In this document: positions 1 through 4,636 of the stretch, one piece after another | Position numbering within the stretch: the stretch's first letter is position 1 | Layout: each line of letters opens with the position of its first letter | NCBI GenBank assembly: GCA_030648435.1 | Contig: JAUSHE010000036.1 | Location: forward strand, 1 to 7,982 | DNA length: 7,982 nucleotides | Direction of reading: 5' to 3' | From: Candidatus Daviesbacteria bacterium | Lineage (GTDB): Bacteria; Patescibacteria; Microgenomatia; Daviesbacterales; UBA10151 | The notes under the pieces: model-generated | What the model saw: the letters and a program-made list of their open reading frames with translations, nothing else | Told to the model about the DNA's origin: nothing | The model's database searches: none | Program-made: the position numbers and the translations under genes

Positions 1-348
1 CATGATGATAAAGGGATTATCTGGCCGGAGAGTGTTGCACCATTTAAAGTCCATTTAGTTGGATTGGATTTAGAAGATCCAGCAGTAAAAAATAAAGCAG
101 AAGAAATATATAAATTGTTGCAGGTCGAAGATCCTGAGCGAAGTCGAAGGACAGAAGGAGTTGAAGTGCTTTATGATGACAGGGTTGAGGTATCTGCAGG
201 AGCCAAATTTGCAGATGCAGATTTAATCGGTATTCCATATAGAGTTGTAGTTTCAAAAAGAACAGAAGATCAACTAGAGCTTAAAAAAAGGAGTGAAAAA
301 GAAACTAAATTTGTAACTTTTAAGCAGCTTCTGGAAATCATCCGTTGA
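1..348 (+). CDS. proS: Prolyl-tRNA synthetase, C-terminal part (5' end outside window)
   Basis: Last 115 residues of a class II prolyl-tRNA synthetase, which charges tRNA-Pro with proline in the cytoplasm. The frame is open at the left edge and begins HDDKGIIWPESVAPFKVHL, the usual junction between the catalytic core and the anticodon-binding domain of bacterial ProRS. The anticodon-binding fold follows, with VLYDDR, then KFADADLIGIPYRVVVSKR near residues 68-86, and a C-terminal strand/helix ending in a TGA stop. The motif-2 and motif-3 catalytic region lies upstream of the window. An oddity is an extra segment VEDPERSRRTE (residues 42-52 of this fragment) between the helix EEIYKLLQ and the strand GVEVLYDDR, where other ProRS proteins have only one or two residues; it coincides with a repeat element in the DNA. 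The stop codon overlaps the -35 hexamer proposed for the next gene. Identification is firm; only the N-terminal extent is unknown. Confidence 0.93.
   Translation, partial: HDDKGIIWPESVAPFKVHLVGLDLEDPAVKNKAEEIYKLLQVEDPERSRRTEGVEVLYDDRVEVSAGAKFADADLIGIPYRVVVSKRTEDQLELKKRSEKETKFVTFKQLLEIIR
124..152. repeat. In-frame repeat element inside proS
   Basis: A GC-richer 29-nt segment reading GTCGAAG-ATCCTGAGCGAA-GTCGAAGGAC. It contains two direct copies of GTCGAAG (124-130 and 143-149) and a TCCT/AGGA inverted pair at the ends of its core. It encodes VEDPERSRRT in a loop of the ProRS anticodon-binding domain where the family is normally shorter. From memory, sequences of the type GATCCTGAGCGAAGTCGAAGGA recur as dispersed repeats in many Patescibacteria and other draft genomes, usually between genes. 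The dispersed nature cannot be shown from one copy here. Confidence 0.6.
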
Positions 349-373
349 TTTTTGAGCTGATTTCTGCTACATT
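345..373 (+). promoter_or_regulatory. Predicted tig promoter, giving a nearly leaderless mRNA
   Basis: TTGATT (345-350) and TACATT (368-373) are separated by exactly 17 nt. The -10 is preceded by TGC, forming an extended -10 (TGCTACATT, 365-373). Transcription would start about 380-381, only 3-4 nt before the ATG at 384. No Shine-Dalgarno is visible before this ATG. The -35 overlaps the proS stop codon. Confidence 0.55.
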
Positions 374-383
374 ACCCTTCAGA

Positions 384-1439
384 ATGATAACAAAAAATAT
401 AATTAAACAACCGAAAAGTATAGTGGAAGTGACAATTACAGCCCCGTGGACTGATTTAGCTCAAACTTGGGATGCTACTTTGCAGAAGATGGTCTCTGAA
501 GTGGAGATTCCCGGTTTTAGAAAAGGGCAGGCACCTTTACCGATGGCTGAGCAAAACCTGGGGATTAAACTTCAGGATGAAGTTTTGAAAGCGGTCATGC
601 CTAATTTTTTGATTGAAGCATTGAAAGGTTCTGACATTATCCCGATTGATTACCCAAAATATGATTTAATCTCTTTTGTAAAAGGCCAGCAGTTACAATT
701 TAAAGCAACTATTACTAATAGACCACAAATTACTGTGGGGAATTATAAAACCATTAAAGTTACAAAGCCAAATCCAAAACAAGTAACTGAAGATGAAGTT
801 CAGAAAGTAATTGATGATTTGTATAAGCGGTGGCAGACCAGGACAAGTGTACAGGGTACGGGTAACAGTGGACAGCAAACCGGTTCGATAAGTTTTCAGT
901 CTAACGGGCAAACTAAAGGCCCTGATGATACTTTTGCCAAAGCTATGGGTGTATTATCCTTAATTGATCTAAGAAGCAAAATCCGCAAAGATTTGGAATC
1001 AAATGTGTCATATAACAATGAGCTAGATTATGAGGAAGCAATTTTGCAGGAAGTAGAAAAAATCACCACAGTGGAACTGCCGGAAATTTTAATTCAGGAT
1101 GAATTAAACAGAATGCTGGTTTCCCTGCAGCGGAGAGTTGCAGATATGGGTTTACTTCTGGAAGATTATCTAAAAACTCAAGGGAAAACCTTAGAAGGTA
1201 TTAAAAGTGAATGGAGAGTGCAGGCAGAAAAAAATGTCAGAATGGAGCTGGGACTTGCAGAAGTAGCAAGAGCTGAAAATGTGACAATCTCAGATGCCGA
1301 TCTGCAGGCAGAAGTTGATAAAATTCAGGATGCAAAGATCAAGGCCCAATTTGAAGCGCAGGAGCCAAGATTGCATTTAAGGCATGCTTTAAGACAAACC
1401 AGGACATTGGATTTATTGAAAAAGATGGTGGGAGGATAA
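384..1439 (+). CDS. tig: Trigger factor lacking the PPIase domain
   Basis: Ribosome-associated chaperone that binds near the nascent-chain exit tunnel and shields new polypeptides. The 351-residue product has the N-terminal ribosome-binding domain with the signature GFRKGQAP (residues 44-51, matching the family GFRxGKxP loop). After the strand ending KTIKVTKP (about 122-129) comes a helical linker and a Gly/Ser/Gln/Thr-rich stretch (about 152-178). The sequence then passes straight to DDTFAKAMGVLSLIDLRSKIRKDLE (split here across residues 181-205), which in full-length trigger factors follows the FKBP-type PPIase domain. That domain of about 90 residues is absent, explaining 351 rather than about 430 residues. 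The helical C-terminal arms follow to the end. The ATG at 384 is chosen over a TTG at 345, since the family N-terminus (basic strand, then VEVTITAP) fits it and a promoter lies just before it. The stop abuts the next ATG. Confidence 0.95.
   Translation: MITKNIIKQPKSIVEVTITAPWTDLAQTWDATLQKMVSEVEIPGFRKGQAPLPMAEQNLGIKLQDEVLKAVMPNFLIEALKGSDIIPIDYPKYDLISFVKGQQLQFKATITNRPQITVGNYKTIKVTKPNPKQVTEDEVQKVIDDLYKRWQTRTSVQGTGNSGQQTGSISFQSNGQTKGPDDTFAKAMGVLSLIDLRSKIRKDLESNVSYNNELDYEEAILQEVEKITTVELPEILIQDELNRMLVSLQRRVADMGLLLEDYLKTQGKTLEGIKSEWRVQAEKNVRMELGLAEVARAENVTISDADLQAEVDKIQDAKIKAQFEAQEPRLHLRHALRQTRTLDLLKKMVGG
1430..1435 (+). promoter_or_regulatory. Shine-Dalgarno for the HIT gene
   Basis: GGGAGG lies inside the last codons of tig, 4 nt before the ATG at 1440. 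It is one of only two strong Shine-Dalgarno sequences in the window and suggests coupled translation of tig and the HIT gene. Confidence 0.6.
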
Positions 1440-1772
1440 ATGGATGACTGTATTTTCTGCAGGATTATAAAAAAAGAAATACCAAAGGAATTTATATATG
1501 AATCGGATAATTTGGTAGTTTTTCCTGACATTAATCCTTCGGCGGATATACACTTTCTAATTATTCCTAAAAAACATATTAAAGGGATTGGGGATTTAAC
1601 AGATTCGGATGGACTGCTACTTTCCGAGGTATATAAAACTGTAGATAAATTAGTTACTGATAATAATTTGAATGATAAATTGTACAGAGTAATGGTCAAT
1701 GGAGGGAAAGCCCAGCATGTTCCCCATTTACATTTTCACCTTTTAGGTGGAAACTGGAAGAAGTTTGTTTGA
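1440..1772 (+). CDS. HIT-family (Hint-like) nucleotide hydrolase/transferase
   Basis: A 110-residue histidine-triad protein of the Hint branch, which typically hydrolyses nucleoside phosphoramidates or related adenylyl substrates; the true substrate here is unknown. It starts DDCIFCRIIKKEIP, the Cys-x-x-Cys opening of bacterial Hint proteins (C4, C7). PSADIHFLIIPKKHI (residues 33-47) is the conserved strand with a possible zinc-ligand His. The triad HLHFHLLGG occupies residues 96-104, with H98 the expected nucleophile. Length is normal for the family. The start codon touches the tig stop, with GGGAGG just upstream, so the two genes are probably co-transcribed. A poly-T stretch follows the TGA stop, but no convincing stem precedes it. 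Family assignment is firm; I give no gene symbol because several HIT subgroups look alike. Confidence 0.93.
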   Translation: MDDCIFCRIIKKEIPKEFIYESDNLVVFPDINPSADIHFLIIPKKHIKGIGDLTDSDGLLLSEVYKTVDKLVTDNNLNDKLYRVMVNGGKAQHVPHLHFHLLGGNWKKFV

Positions 1773-1780
1773 ATTTTTTT

Positions 1781-1790
1781 AAAGGAGGTG
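1781..1790 (+). promoter_or_regulatory. Strong Shine-Dalgarno stranded 94 nt before the rpsU start
   Basis: AAAGGAGGTG is a full 10-nt complement of the bacterial 16S rRNA 3' tail, the best Shine-Dalgarno in the window. No long gene starts at a normal distance. It instead faces ATG-TAC-AAT-TAA at 1801-1812, a three-codon mini-ORF lying in the inserted inverted repeat. If 1791-1875 is removed, this site stands 9 nt before the rpsU ATG. Confidence 0.75.
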
Positions 1791-1797
1791 TTAGAAA

Positions 1798-1878
1798 TTA
1801 ATGTACAATTAATAATTTACAATGTACAATTGCGCACAATAATTTAATTGTGAATTGTACATTTTACATTGTACATTA
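1798..1878. repeat. About 80-bp MITE-like inverted-repeat element between rpsU SD and ATG
   Basis: AT-rich imperfect palindrome. The ends are an 11-bp perfect inverted pair, TAATGTACAAT (1799-1809) and ATTGTACATTA (1868-1878). Inside are ATGTACAATT (1822-1831) with AATTGTACAT (1853-1862), and an apical stem CACAAT (1835-1840) with ATTGTG (1847-1852) around a 6-nt loop. The 7-bp sequence TTAGAAA occurs on both sides (1791-1797 and 1876-1882), like a target-site duplication, although the right copy overlaps the terminal repeat by three bases. It has no coding capacity for a transposase, so mobility, if any, would depend on a protein made elsewhere. From memory, AATTGTACATT-type palindromes are common between genes in Patescibacteria assemblies. 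Confidence 0.75.
1848..1877 (+). promoter_or_regulatory. Possible promoter carried by the inverted repeat, reading into rpsU
   Basis: TTGTGA (1848-1853) and TACATT (1872-1877) are 18 nt apart. The -10 lies 7 nt before the rpsU ATG, the same geometry as at the leaderless genes here, and TACATT is identical to the tig -10. In such AT-rich DNA a chance match is quite possible. Confidence 0.3.
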
Positions 1879-1884
1879 GAAAAT

Positions 1885-2082
1885 ATGCCAATAGTTGTAA
1901 AAGCAGGTCCTAATGATAATACTGATTCAGTGATCAGAAAATTTCAAAAAAGAGTTGTGGCAGAAGGTTTAGTTCAGGAAATCCGTGACAGATCAGTCTA
2001 TAGAAAACCTTCTGAACTACGCCAGGAATATCTGGCTGAAAAACGCAGAAAAATTATGCGGGCCAAAAGATATGGAAGATAA
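1885..2082 (+). CDS. rpsU: 30S ribosomal protein S21
   Basis: Small-subunit protein S21, which sits near the 3' end of 16S rRNA and helps mRNA binding at initiation. The 65-residue product begins MPIVVKAGPNDNTDSVIRKF, the usual S21 opening. A basic helix follows, with RDRSVYRKPSELR and the tail EKRRKIMRAKRYGR. The ATG at 1885 is preferred to an in-frame upstream ATG at 1855, because that one lies in the repeat and adds residues foreign to S21. The stop overlaps the yqeY start by 11 nt. Its perfect Shine-Dalgarno is displaced by an 85-nt insertion, so initiation must rely on RNA folding that brings the site close, on a leaderless transcript, or on another route. rpsU-yqeY adjacency is common in bacteria. 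Confidence 0.95.
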   Translation: MPIVVKAGPNDNTDSVIRKFQKRVVAEGLVQEIRDRSVYRKPSELRQEYLAEKRRKIMRAKRYGR

Positions 2083-2539
2083 AGCAAGTTTGCCGCTCAG
2101 CGGTAAAATCAAATCTGATTTAAAGCAGGCACAGCTTTCAAGAGATGAAATTAAGGTTTCAACCTTAAGGCTTTTCTTGTCCGAGATTAAAAACAAAGAG
2201 ATTGAAAGTGGTGAAACTCTATCTGATGAAGATATTGTTTCTGTTTGTCAGCGGGAGATCAAAAAAAGAAAAGAAGCAGCAGCAGCTTTCCGCTCAGGCG
2301 GTAGGGAAGATTCGGCTTTGAAAGAAGAAGCAGAACTTAAAATTCTGGAGGGATATCTTCCGGCGCAAATTACAAACGAGGAATTGACGAAAATAGTTTC
2401 AGATATTATAACTGAATTGGGTGCAAGCGGAATGGTTGATATGGGTAAAGTAATAGGGGCGGTAATGGGAAAAGTAAAAGGTAAAGCAGACGGTGCTACC
2501 GTGTCTGCTGTAGTAAAGGATAAATTAACTAATGTTTAA
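2072..2539 (+). CDS. yqeY: GatB/YqeY domain protein
   Basis: A 155-residue all-helical protein of the GatB/YqeY family. It resembles the tRNA-binding tail of the amidotransferase subunit GatB; a role in tRNA metabolism is plausible but unproven. The family core is clear: STLRLFLSEIKNKEIE (residues 30-45), REIKKRKEAAAAFRSGGRED (61-80), EEAELKILEGYLP (85-97), and the tail MGKVIGAVMGKVKGKADG (124-141), with the conserved GKADG turn. Length is normal. The ATG at 2072 lies inside the last codons of rpsU and has no clear Shine-Dalgarno, so translation is probably coupled to rpsU. Further upstream in-frame starts would only read rpsU DNA in another frame. The end overlaps ybeY by 8 nt. Confidence 0.93.
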   Translation: MEDKASLPLSGKIKSDLKQAQLSRDEIKVSTLRLFLSEIKNKEIESGETLSDEDIVSVCQREIKKRKEAAAAFRSGGREDSALKEEAELKILEGYLPAQITNEELTKIVSDIITELGASGMVDMGKVIGAVMGKVKGKADGATVSAVVKDKLTNV

Positions 2540-2966
2540 TATTATTGTCAATGCTGACCCAAGATATAACATCAATAAAGATAACATCAGGGTCGTAGTG
2601 GCGGATATACTTAACAGATTTCGTATTTCCGGCCGGATCGAACTTGGAATCAACATTGTAGGGGATAGGAAAATGCATGAACTAAATCAAAGATACCGCG
2701 GTTTAGATTCCACCACTAATATTTTATCTTTTGCGCTGGAAGATTCCATTCCTGCAAATCTGCAGCATGTTCCGAGAATAGGCCCTGCCTGCCGGCAGGC
2801 AGGTTTTGTGGCAGCGCCTGATAAGTGGTTACGGCTCGGGGATATTGTAGTCTCCTATCCGCAGGCAGTTGAAGATGCATCAATGGATGGAATCCCGGTG
2901 GATGACGAGATAAAAAATTTGGTAGAACACGGATTAAATCATCTTCTGGGGATTCATCATGTCTAA
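2532..2966 (+). CDS. ybeY: YbeY, rRNA maturation endoribonuclease
   Basis: Zinc-dependent single-strand endoribonuclease family involved in 16S rRNA 3'-end maturation and ribosome quality control. The 144-residue product shows ELNQRYRGLDSTTNILSF (residues 50-67), the family's conserved arginine segment, then LGDIVVSYPQA (102-112). The metal site is HGLNHLLGIHH (133-143), with H133, H137 and H143 in the H-x3-H-x5-H spacing. Two points are odd. The loop between SF (67) and LGDI is about 34 residues, some 20 more than usual, and contains PACRQAG encoded by a perfect palindrome. The protein also ends one residue after the last zinc ligand, where most relatives have a further helix. AAAGGA lies 11 nt before the ATG, which overlaps the yqeY end (ATGTTTAA); the 3' end overlaps dnaX (ATGTCTAA). 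The catalytic residues are intact, so I expect a working enzyme. Confidence 0.95.
   Translation: MFNIIVNADPRYNINKDNIRVVVADILNRFRISGRIELGINIVGDRKMHELNQRYRGLDSTTNILSFALEDSIPANLQHVPRIGPACRQAGFVAAPDKWLRLGDIVVSYPQAVEDASMDGIPVDDEIKNLVEHGLNHLLGIHHV
2784..2803. repeat. Perfect 20-bp palindrome inside ybeY
   Basis: CCTGCCTGCCGGCAGGCAGG is its own reverse complement over all 20 bases, centred at 2793/2794. It is made of CCTG repeats and is much richer in G+C than the surrounding gene. It is read in frame as Pro-Ala-Cys-Arg-Gln-Ala-Gly (residues 85-91 of YbeY). TTTTG follows directly, so as RNA it resembles a terminator hairpin within a coding region. From memory, this palindrome and its peptides (PACRQAG, LPAGRQG) recur widely in Patescibacteria genomes. 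Confidence 0.85.
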
Positions 2967-4584
2967 CGCTTTTTATCTGAAATACCGCCCTCAAACGCTA
3001 GAACAACTAATCGGCCAGGAAACCGTCAAAAAAACCATTCTTTCGTCTTTCCAAAATAATAAACTATCACACGCTTATCTTTTTGTCGGTCCCAGAGGCA
3101 GCGGTAAAACATCAACCGCCAGAATTTTGGCAAAGATGGTAAACTGCGAGAAGTCTACCGTCTACGGTCTACCGTCTACCGCAAAACAAGCGGAAGTCGG
3201 AAGTCGGAAGTCGGAAGACATTACGATTCCATGCAACAAATGTAAAACATGCATTTCCATAACGGACGGATCCAATATGGATTTAATTGAAATTGATGCT
3301 GCTTCAAACCGCGGTATTGACGATATCAGGTCGCTTCGCGAGAAAATCAAACTTGCTCCAACTGCAAGTAAAAAAAAGGTCTATATAATTGATGAGGTAC
3401 ATATGCTGACTACCGAAGCTTTTAATGCATTGTTAAAAACTTTGGAGGAACCACCTTCACATGTGCTTTTTATCCTGGCAACTACAGAAGGCGCTAAAAT
3501 TCCCCAGACAATCCTTTCCAGAGTACAAAAACTTGACTTTAAATTAGCAACTCAAGGGGAATTGTTAGAAGCTCTTGAAAGAATCGTAAAAGCGGAAACA
3601 ATAGACATTGATAAAGAAGCGCTCACTTTTTTGGCAAAAAGAGCAGATGGTTCATTTAGGGACGGTGTTAAACTGCTTGATCAGATTGCAGCCATGGGAG
3701 AGAAAATTACAACAAAATCTTTAGAGCAAAATTTAAAATCAGGGGAATTTCAAAATATCTTAAATTTAATAAAAGATTTTAATGATTCTGCTTTAGCTTT
3801 GCTGAATATTAACCGTCAGCTGGAAAGCGGAATAGATGCAAAAGCGTTAACTCTAAGTCTGATGGATATTTTTAGAAATCTGCTGCTAATTAAAAACGGG
3901 GTGGGTGAAGCACTAGTCAGCCCGAATTTTACGTCAGATAAATATCAGGATTTGATCAAAGCCTCAGGGAATTTTACAAATCAAAAGATAACTTCTAATT
4001 TAGATATCCTGCAGAAAGCTTTGGAAAAATTAAAATTTGCTTCCATCCCGCAATTGCCGCTGGAACTGGCAGTGGTTGAGATGTGTTCTTTAGAGCAGAC
4101 GATAGATGATAGGAAATTGAAGGTAGTGGTGGAAGATAGTAAGATAGAAAATAGAGAAGAAATCAATATTCCATCCTCCATCGTCAAAGATCTATCTTCT
4201 ACCATCTATCCTCCACCGTCCAGTTCCGATTCTTCTGATATTTCAAAACTTAAAGAAAAATGGACTTTTGTTTTGGAAACAATCAGGCCTTTTAATTTTT
4301 CTCTGGAAGCGCTGCTCCGGTCGATTAATATAACAGAATGTACCCAAAATAAAGTTTTGATAGAAGTTCCTTATTCTTTTCACCAGCGGATTCTGGAAGC
4401 TCCTAAAAATAGGGATCTTTTGGAGTCGATTATTTCGGATATATTGGGACGGAATATGGGAATATTGGTTAGTCTGGGAAACCGTCCTGTAAGAGCAGAT
4501 GATATTGCTAATATCGAGGTGGCAGAAGATGATGAAATTATCCGTGCTGCTGCAGAAATTTTTAATTCCGATACTGTTAACTAA
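2959..4584 (+). CDS. dnaX: DNA polymerase III subunit gamma/tau
   Basis: Clamp-loader ATPase of the replicative polymerase. The 541-residue protein starts with YLKYRPQTLEQLIGQE. Walker A is GPRGSGKT (44-51), Walker B DEVH (145-148), followed by LLKTLEEPP, sensor 1 around ATTEG (174-178), the arginine-finger segment ILSRVQKLDF (R188; the common Cys after the Arg is Val) and sensor 2 GSFRD (231-235). The zinc module uses C63, C92, C95 and C98. Twenty-eight residues separate C63 and C92, where roughly ten are normal; the surplus is encoded by a repeat hairpin. A low-complexity linker (about 381-425), also repeat-derived, joins the clamp-loader core to a C-terminal tau-like domain starting near ISKLKEKW. 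The ATG overlaps the ybeY stop by 8 nt. No programmed frameshift site for a gamma form is evident in the linker. Confidence 0.96.
   Translation: MSNAFYLKYRPQTLEQLIGQETVKKTILSSFQNNKLSHAYLFVGPRGSGKTSTARILAKMVNCEKSTVYGLPSTAKQAEVGSRKSEDITIPCNKCKTCISITDGSNMDLIEIDAASNRGIDDIRSLREKIKLAPTASKKKVYIIDEVHMLTTEAFNALLKTLEEPPSHVLFILATTEGAKIPQTILSRVQKLDFKLATQGELLEALERIVKAETIDIDKEALTFLAKRADGSFRDGVKLLDQIAAMGEKITTKSLEQNLKSGEFQNILNLIKDFNDSALALLNINRQLESGIDAKALTLSLMDIFRNLLLIKNGVGEALVSPNFTSDKYQDLIKASGNFTNQKITSNLDILQKALEKLKFASIPQLPLELAVVEMCSLEQTIDDRKLKVVVEDSKIENREEINIPSSIVKDLSSTIYPPPSSSDSSDISKLKEKWTFVLETIRPFNFSLEALLRSINITECTQNKVLIEVPYSFHQRILEAPKNRDLLESIISDILGRNMGILVSLGNRPVRADDIANIEVAEDDEIIRAAAEIFNSDTVN
3153..3219. 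repeat. Heptamer-built inverted repeat in the dnaX zinc module
   Basis: Left arm: four heptamers GTCTACC, GTCTACG, GTCTACC, GTCTACC (3153-3180) then GC. A loop AAAACAA (3183-3189) follows. Right arm: GC then GGAAGTC three times and GGAAGAC (3192-3219). Each right unit is a near reverse complement of a left unit (GACTTCC or GTCTTCC against GTCTACC), and the inner CCGC/GCGG pair is perfect. The element is therefore a symmetric 28+2+7+2+28-nt imperfect hairpin made of tandem 7-mers. It is read through in frame, lengthening the loop between zinc ligands C63 and C92. Confidence 0.8.
4101..4217. repeat. Purine/pyrimidine inverted repeat in the dnaX linker
   Basis: The left part (4101-4139) is purine-rich on this strand and repeats GATAG-like words; the right part (4171-4217) is pyrimidine-rich. 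GGTGGAAGATAG (4128-4139) pairs with CTATCCTCCACC (4206-4217) with one mismatch; its GAAGATAG also pairs exactly with CTATCTTC (4192-4199). GATAGATGAT (4101-4110) pairs with ACCATCTATC (4201-4210) with one mismatch. The pairings compete, as expected for degenerate repeats. It encodes the Lys/Glu/Val then Ser/Pro-rich linker of DnaX. Confidence 0.5.
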
Positions 4585-4596
4585 CTGGGTTTCCCC

Positions 4597-4625
4597 TTGA
4601 CAATTAATGATTACTGGTTAACAAT
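4597..4625 (+). promoter_or_regulatory. Predicted glyA promoter
   Basis: A perfect -35, TTGACA (4597-4602), stands 17 nt before AACAAT (4620-4625), within the only clear gap between dnaX and glyA. Transcription would start near 4632, about 5 nt before the glyA ATG, with no room for a Shine-Dalgarno. The gap also holds two similar words, ACTGTTAAC (4573-4581) and ACTGGTTAAC (4613-4622), of unknown meaning. Confidence 0.6.
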
Positions 4626-4636
4626 ACTTTCATTCA

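Noticed and set aside
44..256. Minus-strand ORFs opposite proS, dnaX and recR
   Set aside because: They run antisense to well-conserved genes, have no family resemblance or start signals, and partly consist of peptides such as FDFAQDLRP that come from the repeat elements.
1751..1780. Possible terminator after the HIT gene: AAACT/AGTTT stem followed by a run of T
   Set aside because: The stem is only 5 bp and AT-rich, with extra bases before the T run. The T run more likely belongs to the AT-rich leader before the Shine-Dalgarno.
1855..1884. Upstream in-frame ATG extending S21 by ten residues
   Set aside because: The extension (MYILHCTLEN) is encoded by the palindromic repeat and does not resemble S21 N-termini; MPIVVKAG at 1885 does.
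2093..2301. Two CCGCTCAG(G)CGG-like palindromes in yqeY (2093-2103 and 2290-2301)
   Set aside because: The second encodes the conserved family segment FRSGGRED, and the first is a short stem with a one-base loop. They are probably codon-use coincidences rather than insertions.
3370..3380. Run of eight A followed by GG in dnaX, like the slippery site that makes the gamma subunit in E. coli
   Set aside because: It lies before Walker B (codons 138-140). A shift here would remove most of the ATPase, so it cannot make a useful gamma form.
4573..4622. ACTGTTAAC and ACTGGTTAAC flanking the dnaX-glyA gap as an operator or attachment site
   Set aside because: Only two short AT-rich copies with unequal length; chance is a sufficient explanation, so it is only mentioned with the glyA promoter.
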